A DNA stretch of 64,000 nt from positions 4,736,001-4,800,000 of the forward strand of contig NZ_CP046401.1 in assembly GCF_009762775.1 (NCBI RefSeq). Direction: 5' to 3'. Position numbers and translations under genes: made by a program. This stretch comes from Maribellus comscasis. GTDB lineage: Bacteria > Bacteroidota > Bacteroidia > Bacteroidales > Prolixibacteraceae. How positions within the stretch are numbered: position 1 is the first letter of the stretch; each line of letters starts with the position of its first letter. Positions 25,758 to 35,494 of this stretch are shown here, piece by piece. The notes below the pieces were generated by a model. That model worked only from the letters and a program-made list of their open reading frames with translations, did not search any database and was not told the origin of the DNA.

Positions 25758-26402
25758 TCATTTCAGCGACAAACGTTTGAGTAAATCATTTCGGCAACTT
25801 TCAGCGAGAAAAGTATCGTTGATTGCTTTTTCAAAGTTTTCTTTTTCCTTTTCAAATTCAGAAGTATAAAGAAGTTTATACACTTTTTGAATGGAAAGCG
25901 AATCCTTTTTTTCAATAAGAACAATTTCGTCACCGGTTTTCACTTCGCCTTTTTGAAGTACACGGACATAAACGCCTGCAAAACCGGACCCGACAAATTG
26001 TTTTACCATTTTTTGAGTCCCAAAACGGATGCCCAGCTTGTAACAGGGCTGGCGTGGTTGAGTTGCCTGAACCACAACTTCACCTATTTTGAAAGTATCG
26101 CCAATATTTACTTCTGCCTCATGCAAACCTTCAACTGTAAGATTTTCACCAAACATTCCCCAGGGCATTTTTAATTCCGGGTAGAATTTTTGCCAATAGT
26201 CGTAATGGTTGGCAGAATATAGGTAACATGCTTTGTCTGTGCCTCCATGATATCTGCGGTCAATAACATGATCATTTTTAACATCTTCTTCTCCCAGAAA
26301 AATAGGGTGGGGAACCGAATATTTGTAGATGCCGGTTTTTATTTGTTTGCCACGCCACTCAATTATTTTGGGTTCTCCAATATTTGTCGATATTATTTTC
26401 AT
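25758..26402 (-). CDS. MOSC domain protein, YiiM-like
   Basis: 214 residues from the ATG at 26402; an upstream ATG at 26441 would add 13 residues with no family match. Conserved blocks: DRRYHGGTDKA (48-58), MFGENLTVEGL (83-93), and QPRQPC (115-120) carrying the invariant MOSC cysteine Cys120. YiiM-type MOSC proteins bind a molybdenum cofactor and detoxify N-hydroxylated compounds; function is inferred from family only. No molybdenum-cofactor genes are nearby. It is last in a four-gene minus-strand unit with YbbR, CoaE and TerB-DnaJ, separated from its neighbour by 63 nt. Confidence 0.9.
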   Translation of the reverse strand: MKIISTNIGEPKIIEWRGKQIKTGIYKYSVPHPIFLGEEDVKNDHVIDRRYHGGTDKACYLYSANHYDYWQKFYPELKMPWGMFGENLTVEGLHEAEVNIGDTFKIGEVVVQATQPRQPCYKLGIRFGTQKMVKQFVGSGFAGVYVRVLQKGEVKTGDEIVLIEKKDSLSIQKVYKLLYTSEFEKEKENFEKAINDTFLAESCRNDLLKRLSLK

Positions 26403-26465
26403 GAGAGTATTGGGATGTAAATTACATTGTTTTTTCCACACTCATACTAATTTCTCAAATCTGTC

Positions 26466-27224
26466 TTAAGCAATTTTTCGCTCCTTTTTTATGTTTTCGT
26501 AGGCTTGATTTACCTTCTGGAATTTCTCGTTGGCAGCTCTCTGGAAATCGTCGCCGAGATGGCTAACTTTATCCGGGTGATATTTCATAGCCATACGGCG
26601 ATATGCTTTTTTGAGTTCATCGTTACTGGCCGAGCGTTCAATTTCCAGAATTTTATAATCAGCATCTGTGTTCGGAACAAACATTGCTTCAATTGACTGG
26701 TAGTCACTGTCGTTGATGCCCATATATCTGCTGATTTGGGCAATCATTTGTTTCTCTGCAACATCAACCTGTCCATCGGCCTGTGCAATACCATATAAAA
26801 AATGCAGGAGTTGCAGTCTGGCCGAATAATTCATGTTTTGCTGAATTTGGCGGCAAACTTCGTTTACCGGAATGGTTTGTTTTAAAATATCGCGAAGCAT
26901 TTTTACAGATTCTGTCGCTGAAGCTTCGCCAAAATTCTGTACCATAAACCTTTTTACATAATCCAGTTCCGATTTCAAAACTTTTCCATCGGCTTTCATA
27001 ACAGCAGCCACTAAAACGAGCAAACTCATCACATAACCCCCGGTAGTTGTTCTGCCCGAATATCCGGTGGTTCTTCCTGCTGTAAATCCGGGGCTTCCGC
27101 TCTGTTGCATTTGTTCAGCGCTTCCATCAAAAATTGAACCTACAACAAATCCAAAAATTGCTCCAATTGGTCCGCCAACAGCCCATCCAAGGCCTCCACC
27201 TATCCATTTACCAAATTTTGCCAT
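26466..27224 (-). CDS. TerB and DnaJ domain co-chaperone (DjlA-like)
   Basis: 252 residues. A Gly-rich hydrophobic N-terminus (GKWIGGGLGWAVGGPIGAIFGFVVGS) looks like a membrane-anchoring hairpin. A TerB-like helical domain spans about 65-175 (VMKADGKVLKSEL, GIAQADGQVDVAEK). A C-terminal J domain contains the HPD tripeptide at 216-218. The order matches DjlA-like co-chaperones, which stimulate DnaK at the membrane. Its start overlaps coaE by 17 nt. Confidence 0.92.
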   Translation of the reverse strand: MAKFGKWIGGGLGWAVGGPIGAIFGFVVGSIFDGSAEQMQQSGSPGFTAGRTTGYSGRTTTGGYVMSLLVLVAAVMKADGKVLKSELDYVKRFMVQNFGEASATESVKMLRDILKQTIPVNEVCRQIQQNMNYSARLQLLHFLYGIAQADGQVDVAEKQMIAQISRYMGINDSDYQSIEAMFVPNTDADYKILEIERSASNDELKKAYRRMAMKYHPDKVSHLGDDFQRAANEKFQKVNQAYENIKKERKIA

Positions 27225-27807
27225 ATTTTTTTAATTTTTTATCTATTTCAATAATCTCAGGGATTATTAAACGTTTGTTGTCATTTATAATTTCAATACT
27301 TGCCAGTTTTCTTTTTTCTTCGTCTGTCCATTGTCTGTTCATCCTTTCCAAAACCTGCGCTTCAGAAACCGCATCTCTTTTTTTTACTCTTTCTATTCTC
27401 TGTCTTTTTTCCGCTGAAACCAAAATATTAAAATCCATCATTTTATAAAATCCGCTTTCAAAAAGTATAGCAGCCTCATGAATTATATATTTGTGGTTTT
27501 GTTTGTCAACCCAATCATTAAATTTTTCCCGAACAACAGGATGAACCATTTTATTCATTTTTTCAAGCTGAATATTATCATTGAAAATAATGTTGGCAAG
27601 TTTTTTTCGGTTAACGCTTCCATTGTCCATATAAATCCCCTCTCCAAAAAGGTGAATGAGTCCTGATTTAATTTGCGAATCTGAATCAAGGAGTTGTTTT
27701 GCTACTACGTCAGCTTCGAAAACGGGAACACCTAAAAGTTTAAAAATGTTACAAATGGTCGATTTGCCACTTCCTATTCCGCCAGTAATTCCTACTTTTA
27801 TTGTCAT
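27208..27807 (-). CDS. coaE: Dephospho-CoA kinase
   Basis: 199 residues. P-loop GGIGSGKST near residues 9-17, substrate-binding FEADVVAKQLLD, and the C-terminal RQWTDEEKRKLAS block of CoaE proteins. It phosphorylates dephospho-CoA at the 3'-hydroxyl in the last step of coenzyme A synthesis, in the cytoplasm. It lies 10 nt from the YbbR gene upstream and overlaps the TerB-DnaJ gene downstream; the YbbR-coaE pairing is common in Bacteroidota. Confidence 0.96.
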   Translation of the reverse strand: MTIKVGITGGIGSGKSTICNIFKLLGVPVFEADVVAKQLLDSDSQIKSGLIHLFGEGIYMDNGSVNRKKLANIIFNDNIQLEKMNKMVHPVVREKFNDWVDKQNHKYIIHEAAILFESGFYKMMDFNILVSAEKRQRIERVKKRDAVSEAQVLERMNRQWTDEEKRKLASIEIINDNKRLIIPEIIEIDKKLKKYGKIW

Positions 27808-27817
27808 CCTTAAATCT

Positions 27818-28807
27818 TTAGTCGGTTTCTATTAAATACTCAACTGTTTGAGGTGAAATTCTAAGTATTTCAATAAAAGTTGGCTCGTGTTCGGTTTTTA
27901 CCCCGATATTTTCAACATTCGTTTTTATCGAATTGTAATCAACGGTTATAACAAAATCAGAAGACGTAACATTCTCAAATTCGCTTAGTCCAACAAGAAA
28001 TGAAAGTGTAACTTCCGACGGGAATAATTTTATTTTTACATTATCCGGCTTGTTTTTAATTTGTATAGGCACTTTTAACTCTTTTTCAGTAAATTTTTCA
28101 ACCGGTATTCTTAATGTAACTTTTTCAGGTTTTATACTGGTTTTTTCGGGGTGTTTTACCGCAACTACTTTTTCCATATCTGTGTCCAGCCTTTCATACA
28201 ATTTAAACTCGGTTTCAAGGTATTGAATCGAGTCTAAAAGTATTGCGGGTCCGGTTACTGATACTGTTTCGGGCAAAATTGAAACGGGGTCTTTTAAATT
28301 GAACTGCGGTTTAAAATTCAGTTCAGCATTCATTCTCACCGGAACTGATTTGGTTTTTAAACTGTCGAGAACGACAATAAAGTTGTCGGGCCGGATATTG
28401 GTTACGGAAATCTCGTTGCTAATCTGATCTGAAACAATATTGATTAGATCCGCAGAACGGATTGAGTATCTGTCTGCAACCGGATCCAAGTCGCGTGTGA
28501 TTTGAGTAAGATTAATAACAATGGGAGAAAAGGAAAGACTTAATTTATGACGCAATAAGGTAAATCCGTGTGCGTCAACCTGTAATTCAAATTTTGGTGG
28601 CAATTTATTTGAAACAAACTGATTAGAGGGTGGACTAACAAATTTTACAGGATAAGAAACCGTAGTGGTGTAATCTTTACTTAAGGCATTTAAGAACCAG
28701 AGTGCAGTTGCGATTAAAAGGCAAATCAGAAAAACAACAATTTGTTTATCATCTTTTAATCTTTCAATTTTGAAGTATCCTGTAATTTCTGATAATCTTA
28801 TTTTCAT
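27818..28807 (-). CDS. YbbR-like (CdaR-type) domain protein
   Basis: 329 residues from the ATG at 28807; the upstream ATG at 28828 would add 7 residues. A single transmembrane helix near residues 27-43 (IVVFLICLLIATALWFL) is followed by repeated YbbR beta domains outside the cytoplasm (YPVKFVSPPSNQF, VSVTGPAILLDSI, VTLSFLVGLSEFENV). In Firmicutes, YbbR/CdaR regulates the diadenylate cyclase; here no cyclase gene is adjacent, so the role is open. It precedes coaE with a 10-nt gap and is probably the first gene of the unit. Confidence 0.9.
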   Translation of the reverse strand: MKIRLSEITGYFKIERLKDDKQIVVFLICLLIATALWFLNALSKDYTTTVSYPVKFVSPPSNQFVSNKLPPKFELQVDAHGFTLLRHKLSLSFSPIVINLTQITRDLDPVADRYSIRSADLINIVSDQISNEISVTNIRPDNFIVVLDSLKTKSVPVRMNAELNFKPQFNLKDPVSILPETVSVTGPAILLDSIQYLETEFKLYERLDTDMEKVVAVKHPEKTSIKPEKVTLRIPVEKFTEKELKVPIQIKNKPDNVKIKLFPSEVTLSFLVGLSEFENVTSSDFVITVDYNSIKTNVENIGVKTEHEPTFIEILRISPQTVEYLIETD

Positions 28808-28936
28808 ACGAGTAGCAAAATTAACCAATTAAACTAAAATGTTATAATGGTTTTTTATAATCGTTACATGCAAAACGCGATGGTAAGGTGTATTTTATAT
28901 GGATTATTGCAGATAAACGTAAAAAAGATGTATAAT

Positions 28937-31900
28937 CTATTTTGTTAATGTTTTTAGTTTTTTAATCAATTGCGGAAATTCATCCAGTTTCTTTTTTATG
29001 ATTTCAATGTCAAAAGTCTGAAGCCCGATATTTAGTTCGTCACAATATTTGCTTACAGGTTTACACGATTTCTGGAAAGCCATTTCTGAAAGCTTCCTGT
29101 TGAATTCCTCAATTTCGTAAATAATTAGATTATCTTTTATGTTTTGCCAAAATGGGAAATGATTATTTTCGATTTCCAGGATTACTTCAGGAAGCGCTTT
29201 TTCAAAATCAGTTAATGGTTCTTTAATTTCATCTTCGTTGCTTTTTTCCGGCAGTATGGGAACCGTGTTGCTATAGCTTAAATGTTTAAATAGAATGGAA
29301 TCGACCTCCTTTTTAAAGACGGGTTTTTGGAGGTATCCGTCAAACAATTGATCTATTCTGTCGTTTTTTTGTTTTATTGTAGAGGCTGTAAAAGCAATGA
29401 CAGGAATTTTTAAAAGTTTTTCGTCATTCTTTATGACTTCAGTAACATCATATCCACTCATTCCCGGCATTCGGATGTCCATAAAAATAATATCAGGTTT
29501 TTCATTATTCAATTTGGCCAAAGCTTCTGCACCATTTTGGGCTTCGATATATGTTGCATTTTTTGAATTAATCAGTTTTTTTAACACCACTATGTTGTAA
29601 TTAATATCGTCAACAATCATTATTTTACAGGGGTCGAGTGTTGCGTTCGGTTTATATTCTACATTTTCCGATTCGTCGTGTTCTGAATTGTCAATTTTAA
29701 CGCTGTTAAAAGTAAGTGTAAAAACGGTACCTTTTTTTGGGGCACTTTTTAATGAGATGGTCCCATTAAGTTTTTTTAACAGGCCGCTAACAATCGCCAA
29801 TCCAAGCCCCGTGCCTTCAAAATCGCGGTTGTTTTGTCCACTTTGCTGAGTGAAAGAATCGAAAATATTTTTTTGCTGGTCTTCTTCTATCCCAATTCCG
29901 GTGTCTTCGATTACTATATTAAGGTTTACTTCATCTTTTGCGCTTGTTCTCATTGCAAAGGCTGAAACATGGACAAATCCTTTTGACGTAAATTTAATGG
30001 CATTGCTAATCAGGTTAAAAATAATCTGGTAGAATCTAAGTTCATCCATGTAAATAAATTCAGGAACCGAAGCATCGGTGCTGATTTTAAATGAAAGCCC
30101 TTTTTGTTCTACTTTTTGATGAAATACCATTTTTATATCATTAATAATTTCATGGTAGTTCATTGGCTGCAATTCAATATCCATTTTACCCGACTCTATT
30201 TTTGACAAGTCAAGAATATCATTAATCAGATTTAGCAGGTTCTTCCCACTGGTTAAAATTGTACTTAAGTATTCTTTGTGTTGTTCAATTTTTGTGTCTT
30301 CAAATAACCACTGGCTAAAGCCTAAAATGGCATTGAGCGGTGTGCGTATCTCGTGGGAAACATTGGCCAGGAATTCAGATTTTGATTTTGAAGCCTGCAC
30401 AGCCTTGGTTTTTGCAATCATCAGCTGTTTTTCATTTTCACGAGATTCGGTCACATTTCTAATGATAACAAGTACTTCGTGGCTATTGAGTTTTACCATT
30501 CTTGCTTCATAAAACTCAATAAAGTTTACTCTGGGGTCTTGGAAATCGAACTGATATGCACCATTTAAAAGACATTCTTTTATCGCTTTTTGGAATGCTT
30601 GCGCAATTTTTTCGTTAAAAACATTATTGACTAAATCGTTTGAAGAATCGTTCAGTTTGGCGAATAAGTGAAATTTTTGCGATGATTTAAAAGATTTAAT
30701 ATTACCATTTTTGTCGATTTGTATAATTACATCAGGAATTGAGTTGATGATGATCCGGTTTTCGCTTTCGCTTTTTATTAATTCTGAGTTTATCTTGTTT
30801 CGATGAAAGGCGTTTGAAATAATGTTTGAAATGGTTTTTAATAGTTCAATTTCTGATTTTGTCCACTTTCTCTGCGAATTGCATTCGTCGAAACCGATAA
30901 ATCCAAAAATTTTATGGGAAGCAATTAGTGGAAAAGCAACAATTGATTTTATGTCCTGGGGTGCAAGAATATCATAAATATCTCTTGGGAGCTCTTTTAT
31001 ATTTTCCGAGAAAATTATTTTATCTTTCTCCAAACGATCTTTCCACGAAGGAATTACAGAAAAAGGAACATTCTGTAGCTCTTTTATTTGTGGTTTTATT
31101 CCCTCGGCGCACCATTCAAAAGTATTACTTGTAGTTTTTCCCTCGGCACTGTTTTCAAAAATGTAAGCACGGCTAACATTAACGTGTTGACCTATAATGC
31201 GGAGAGTTTCATTTGTTTTTTTATCAAAGTCTTCAAATGAATTATAATTTAATGATATTCTGGAAAGTATTTCCTGCTGTTTCAGGTTATGTGCAATTTC
31301 CTGTTCAAATAATTTACGCTCAGTAATATCAAGCATTACTCCACGAACACCTATGGTGTTTTCCTGTTCATAAATGGGGGAAATATAAGTGAGTACCGGA
31401 AAGATTTCCCCGCTCTTTTTTACAGCATTATATTCATTAGAGATTGTTTCTCCATTTTCGTAAACTTTGCGGATATCCTGTCGAACCAGTTCCTGTTCCT
31501 GGCGCGGAAAGATATCAATAATACTAAAGTTGTTTTTTAAAACTTCCTCTTTTGAATATCCAAACTTATCAATGGCATATTGGTTTGCATAAGTAAGGAG
31601 CCCTTTTGAATTAACCTCACAAATCATTTCAGGAAGAAATTCCGATAGTTCACGGTATCTCTTTTCACTTTTTTCAAGATTAATTTGTGCATATTTTTGA
31701 GATGTAATGTCATGGGCTACAACAATTACTTCGCTAAAAGTACATTGTTTTTCGGCCTTCATAGATTGAGCGAAATTTTCAAGTGATAGTTGTTTTTGAA
31801 AACATGATTTACAATCTTCGCTCGAAAAATGTACGTTCAATCCCATCCAGATTGTTTTGTTGTATTTGTTGATTACCGGAAACTCATAATAACTAATACA

Positions 31901-32296
31901 ATTTCGTTTTAAAAATTCTCTTGTAAAATGCGTTTTTATTTTATTTTTGAATTCGTCGGGGAGGAGATCGTATATATTTTGTCCAACTACTTCCGATCTT
32001 TTTATACCCAGTTTTTGAGTAACGACCATATTGGCAAAAATGATGTTTCCTTTTAGGTCAAGTCGAAATATCATGTCGTTAATACTTTCAACAAGAAACT
32101 CATAATCCTTTTCAGCTTCCAAAAGTTTTTCTGTTCGCTGTTTTACCTGATGTTCCAGGTTTTTATTTAGAGAGATTAATTCCTGGTTTGAATGGTACAA
32201 CTCCAGCGATTTTGCTTCAAGTAATTTTTCGGCTTCGATTCTTGCTTTTTGTTCTCGTTCGAGTCTGCGTTTTAAAAGGTTAATTTCTGAATTCAT
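28937..32296 (-). CDS. Hybrid PAS/GAF sensor histidine kinase, H-NOX partner
   Basis: 1119 residues, no transmembrane segment. Order: coiled coil (1-65), PAS (about 64-200), PAS (about 210-330), GAF (about 345-495), PAS (about 505-620), HisKA with phosphoacceptor His648 in NVSHEIRTP, HATPase (about 750-865; DTGIGI and GTGLGLAI), a receiver domain with Asp940 in FMDIRMPG, and a helical C-terminal tail (about 1020-1119) without a canonical Hpt His motif. Its start overlaps the H-NOX gene by 4 nt (ATGA). H-NOX proteins pair with cytoplasmic kinases to report nitric oxide; this kinase is the likely partner. The output, probably a separate Hpt protein and regulator, is not in the window. Confidence 0.92.
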   Translation of the reverse strand: MNSEINLLKRRLEREQKARIEAEKLLEAKSLELYHSNQELISLNKNLEHQVKQRTEKLLEAEKDYEFLVESINDMIFRLDLKGNIIFANMVVTQKLGIKRSEVVGQNIYDLLPDEFKNKIKTHFTREFLKRNCISYYEFPVINKYNKTIWMGLNVHFSSEDCKSCFQKQLSLENFAQSMKAEKQCTFSEVIVVAHDITSQKYAQINLEKSEKRYRELSEFLPEMICEVNSKGLLTYANQYAIDKFGYSKEEVLKNNFSIIDIFPRQEQELVRQDIRKVYENGETISNEYNAVKKSGEIFPVLTYISPIYEQENTIGVRGVMLDITERKLFEQEIAHNLKQQEILSRISLNYNSFEDFDKKTNETLRIIGQHVNVSRAYIFENSAEGKTTSNTFEWCAEGIKPQIKELQNVPFSVIPSWKDRLEKDKIIFSENIKELPRDIYDILAPQDIKSIVAFPLIASHKIFGFIGFDECNSQRKWTKSEIELLKTISNIISNAFHRNKINSELIKSESENRIIINSIPDVIIQIDKNGNIKSFKSSQKFHLFAKLNDSSNDLVNNVFNEKIAQAFQKAIKECLLNGAYQFDFQDPRVNFIEFYEARMVKLNSHEVLVIIRNVTESRENEKQLMIAKTKAVQASKSKSEFLANVSHEIRTPLNAILGFSQWLFEDTKIEQHKEYLSTILTSGKNLLNLINDILDLSKIESGKMDIELQPMNYHEIINDIKMVFHQKVEQKGLSFKISTDASVPEFIYMDELRFYQIIFNLISNAIKFTSKGFVHVSAFAMRTSAKDEVNLNIVIEDTGIGIEEDQQKNIFDSFTQQSGQNNRDFEGTGLGLAIVSGLLKKLNGTISLKSAPKKGTVFTLTFNSVKIDNSEHDESENVEYKPNATLDPCKIMIVDDINYNIVVLKKLINSKNATYIEAQNGAEALAKLNNEKPDIIFMDIRMPGMSGYDVTEVIKNDEKLLKIPVIAFTASTIKQKNDRIDQLFDGYLQKPVFKKEVDSILFKHLSYSNTVPILPEKSNEDEIKEPLTDFEKALPEVILEIENNHFPFWQNIKDNLIIYEIEEFNRKLSEMAFQKSCKPVSKYCDELNIGLQTFDIEIIKKKLDEFPQLIKKLKTLTK

Positions 32297-32832
32297 ATTT
32301 TTTTTATTTGGAAACGAACATTTGAATTGTCATTTTTTAATGGTTGAACTTTAGTTTCAGCGTTTGTTTGAAAATATGATAATGAGCCTTTGATAAGTCC
32401 TTCTGCAAAAAAAGCCAATTTTCGGCTTGATTTGTATATCAGTTCAATTTCTTTGTCATTTATTCTTTTGTATGTAAAGGATGGTAATTCAGCCTCGGGA
32501 TATAGTTTTTTTACTTCAACATGGACCGTACTATCCAAATGTTCAAGAAATTGAAAAATATCGTTAAATTCCGAGATGAATTCAGAATACTTTTGTTTAA
32601 AAATATTAAAAGCATATTCGCCGAAACTAAGATGTAATTTTTCAACTGAGATCCCTGTCTTTTTTTCCAGTTCCGTGCAGAGCGCAATCAGCTCGCTGTA
32701 AGGATAAGTTCCAACGGATGTATATACGCCCTTGCTTTTAAGATTTGATGCGATTATTATTTCGTCAACCATTTGGTAACCAAATCTATCTTCAACCAAA
32801 TCAAGCAGCATTCTAAATACGATTCCCTTCAT
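32293..32832 (-). CDS. H-NOX heme-based gas sensor
   Basis: 179 residues, a stand-alone heme NO/oxygen-binding domain. The proximal heme ligand is His104, in the LDSTVH segment followed by LYPEAELPSF. The YxSxR propionate motif is complete (Tyr133, Ser135, Arg137). It is followed by a short C-terminal tail. In bacteria such domains bind nitric oxide and inhibit or activate a coupled kinase. Whether O2 also binds depends on a distal-pocket Tyr that I cannot place with certainty. The gene is first in a two-gene operon and overlaps the hybrid kinase by 4 nt. Confidence 0.94.
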   Translation of the reverse strand: MKGIVFRMLLDLVEDRFGYQMVDEIIIASNLKSKGVYTSVGTYPYSELIALCTELEKKTGISVEKLHLSFGEYAFNIFKQKYSEFISEFNDIFQFLEHLDSTVHVEVKKLYPEAELPSFTYKRINDKEIELIYKSSRKLAFFAEGLIKGSLSYFQTNAETKVQPLKNDNSNVRFQIKKI

Positions 32833-33163
32833 AGCTTATGGTGTTTTTTGTCCCAGTTATTGGTTTTTTAAGAGGTTTGTTTAAAACTAAAAGAACTAAT
32901 CGGAATTTTTTGACACACTTTTGAAATTCTGGTTTTGAAAATAGTTAAACTAAGTCTAAGTGCAAAATTTTTAAGTAACCTTTTGTTTTTCAGTTGTATA
33001 TGTAAGTGTTTTGTGTTTTTCTTCCACAAACAACCTAAACAACTTGAAATGTCAAAAATATTTTTCTGATGTTAATATAAATACTTATTTTGTATCAAAT
33101 TATAAAAGGAACACAGAATCTGTCTAAATAAGGAATCTTAATTAACTCAAAAATACAATAACA
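32833..33163. other. Divergent promoter region of H-NOX operon and ugd
   Basis: A 331-bp AT-rich gap between divergent genes. I see no coding sequence. Near matches to promoter elements exist (for example TTATTTTG at 33085-33092 towards ugd), but none is exact. Confidence 0.4.
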
Positions 33164-34492
33164 ATGAAAATTTCTGTAGTTGGAACGGGGTATGTAGGCT
33201 TGGTTTCCGGAACCTGTTTTGCTGAAACGGGAGTAAATGTAACTTGCGTAGATATAAATGAGCGCAAGGTTGAAATGCTGAAGGAAGGACATATCCCGAT
33301 TTATGAACCCGGTTTGGAAGATATTTACAAAAAGAATGTTGAAAAAGGGAGGTTGGTGTTTACAACTAACCTGGAGGAGAGTTTGAAAGATTCGGATGCC
33401 GTTTTTATTGCTGTTGGAACTCCACCTGATGAGGATGGAAGTGCTGATTTGAAATACGTCATTGGAGTAGCGCGTGAAATCGGGCGTACTATGGATCATT
33501 ATATGGTTGTTGTAACAAAAAGTACGGTTCCGGTGGGTACATCGGTGAAAGTAAAAAATGCAGTACTTGAAGAACTGGAAAAACGTGGTGAAAAAGTTCC
33601 GTTTGATGTAGCTTCAAACCCGGAATTTTTGAAGGAGGGAAGTGCTGTTGATGATTTTCTGAAACCCGACAGAATTGTTATCGGAACCGATTCTGAAAAG
33701 GCACAAAAAGTGATGAAGAGGCTGTATAAACCATTTTTGTTAAATGGTCACCCCATTTTATTTATGGACATAACCTCTTCGGAAATGACCAAGTATGCGG
33801 CAAATTCGATGCTTGCAACAAAAATTAGTTTTATAAACGATATCGCAAATCTTTGTGAAATTGTTGGTGCCGATGTTGATTCGGTAAGAAAAGGGATCGG
33901 CTCAGATGTAAGGATTGGCACAAAGTTTATTTACCCCGGAACCGGTTATGGTGGATCCTGTTTTCCAAAGGATGTACAGGCGCTAATAAGAACAGCTGAT
34001 GAGAATGGTTATTCGCTTGAGATTCTTAAAGCCGTTGAATCGGTGAATTACCGTCAGAAAGAGGTTTTGTATGGAAAGATAAAACGTCATTTTAATGGCG
34101 ACTTAAAAGGAAAGAAATTTGCTGTTTGGGGTTTGGCTTTTAAACCCAAAACCGACGATATGAGGGAAGCTCCCTCGTTGGTTATAATTGATAAATTACT
34201 GGAAGAGGGTGCAAAAGTTATCGCTTACGATCCTGTTGCGTCGGAGGAAGGAAAAAGAATACTGGGAGACAAGATAGAATTTGCCAAAGACGAGTATGAC
34301 GCATGTATTGATTCTGACGCCTTGGTTTTGGTAACAGAGTGGCCTGAGTTCAGATTGCCAAATTTTAGGGTACTGCGGAAACTTTTGAAAAATAATCTGA
34401 TATTCGACGGCAGAAATATATATGATCCGGAAGAATTAAATGAAATGGGATTTACATATTATGCCATTGGTCGAAAACCAATAATCAATTAA
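33164..34492 (+). CDS. ugd: UDP-glucose 6-dehydrogenase
   Basis: 442 residues. The NAD-binding GTGYVGLVSGTCFAETG motif is at the start, the FIAVGTPP segment follows, and the catalytic Cys266 lies in YGGSCFPKD. The C-terminal UDP-binding domain has FAVWGLAFKPKTDDMREAPS. It oxidises UDP-glucose to UDP-glucuronate with 2 NAD+. The next gene, 3 nt away, converts UDP-glucuronate to UDP-xylose, so together they make nucleotide sugars, probably for the nearby exopolysaccharide operon. Confidence 0.97.
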   Translation: MKISVVGTGYVGLVSGTCFAETGVNVTCVDINERKVEMLKEGHIPIYEPGLEDIYKKNVEKGRLVFTTNLEESLKDSDAVFIAVGTPPDEDGSADLKYVIGVAREIGRTMDHYMVVVTKSTVPVGTSVKVKNAVLEELEKRGEKVPFDVASNPEFLKEGSAVDDFLKPDRIVIGTDSEKAQKVMKRLYKPFLLNGHPILFMDITSSEMTKYAANSMLATKISFINDIANLCEIVGADVDSVRKGIGSDVRIGTKFIYPGTGYGGSCFPKDVQALIRTADENGYSLEILKAVESVNYRQKEVLYGKIKRHFNGDLKGKKFAVWGLAFKPKTDDMREAPSLVIIDKLLEEGAKVIAYDPVASEEGKRILGDKIEFAKDEYDACIDSDALVLVTEWPEFRLPNFRVLRKLLKNNLIFDGRNIYDPEELNEMGFTYYAIGRKPIIN

Positions 34493-34495
34493 ATT

Positions 34496-35452
34496 ATGAA
34501 ACGAATTTTAGTAACCGGAGGAGCTGGATTTGTAGGCTCGCATCTTTGTGAATACCTTTTAAATCAGGGAAATGAAGTAGTTTGTTTGGATAATTATTTT
34601 ACAGGGAAAAAAGAAAAAATTATCCACTTACTTGACAGTAAATATTTTGAATTGGTACGACATGATGTTACAATGCCTTATTATATAGAGGTTGATGAGA
34701 TTTATAATCTGGCATGTCCTGCATCGCCGGTTCACTACCAGTATAACGCTATTAAAACCATAAAAACATCAGTGATGGGAGCCATTAATATGCTTGGGCT
34801 GGCTAAACGAACAAAAGCTAAAATTCTTCAGGCCTCAACCAGTGAGGTTTATGGCGACCCGGAATTGCATCCGCAGCCCGAAACCTATTGGGGACACGTA
34901 AACCCGATAGGGATCCGCTCTTGTTATGATGAAGGAAAACGTTGTGCTGAGTCGCTGTTTATCAACTATCACCAGCAAAATGATGTAAGGATAAAGATTA
35001 TCAGGATTTTCAATACTTACGGGCCCAAAATGGAACCCGATGACGGAAGAGTCGTGTCGAATTTTATTGTGCAGGCTTTACAGGGAAAAGATATTACTAT
35101 TTTTGGCGATGGAAAACAGACCCGTAGTTTTCAGTATGTGAGTGATTTGGTTGAAGGAATGACTCGGATGATGTCGACTGAGGATTCTTTTACAGGGCCA
35201 GTGAATATTGGTAATCCGGGTGAATTTACAATGTTGGAATTGGCACAGGAGATCATTCGAATTACAGGGACAAAATCGAAAATAATTCATTTGCCCCTGC
35301 CCAAAGATGATCCGACACAACGCCAGCCCGATATTACTTTGGCAAAAGAAAAATTAAATGGGTGGCAACCCAAAGTTCCTTTAAAAGAAGGATTGGAGAA
35401 AACGATAACATATTTTGACAATTTATTGAAAAAAGAATCAACTATAAGTTGA
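34496..35452 (+). CDS. UDP-glucuronate decarboxylase (UDP-xylose synthase)
   Basis: 318 residues, short-chain dehydrogenase fold. The NAD motif [10 protein letters not shown] is at the start, the STSEVYG catalytic Ser region lies in the middle, and the catalytic pair Tyr144/Lys148 is in YDEGK. Family marks IRIFNTYGP and [19 protein letters not shown] are clear. It oxidises, decarboxylates and re-reduces UDP-glucuronate to UDP-xylose. No N-terminal membrane anchor is present, as usual in bacteria. Coupled to ugd by a 3-nt gap. Confidence 0.94.
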   Translation: MKRILVTGGAGFVGSHLCEYLLNQGNEVVCLDNYFTGKKEKIIHLLDSKYFELVRHDVTMPYYIEVDEIYNLACPASPVHYQYNAIKTIKTSVMGAINMLGLAKRTKAKILQASTSEVYGDPELHPQPETYWGHVNPIGIRSCYDEGKRCAESLFINYHQQNDVRIKIIRIFNTYGPKMEPDDGRVVSNFIVQALQGKDITIFGDGKQTRSFQYVSDLVEGMTRMMSTEDSFTGPVNIGNPGEFTMLELAQEIIRITGTKSKIIHLPLPKDDPTQRQPDITLAKEKLNGWQPKVPLKEGLEKTITYFDNLLKKESTIS

Positions 35453-35494
35453 TCCCGGACTTATCAATCAGTTTGAAAGTAATCCATTTAGTAA

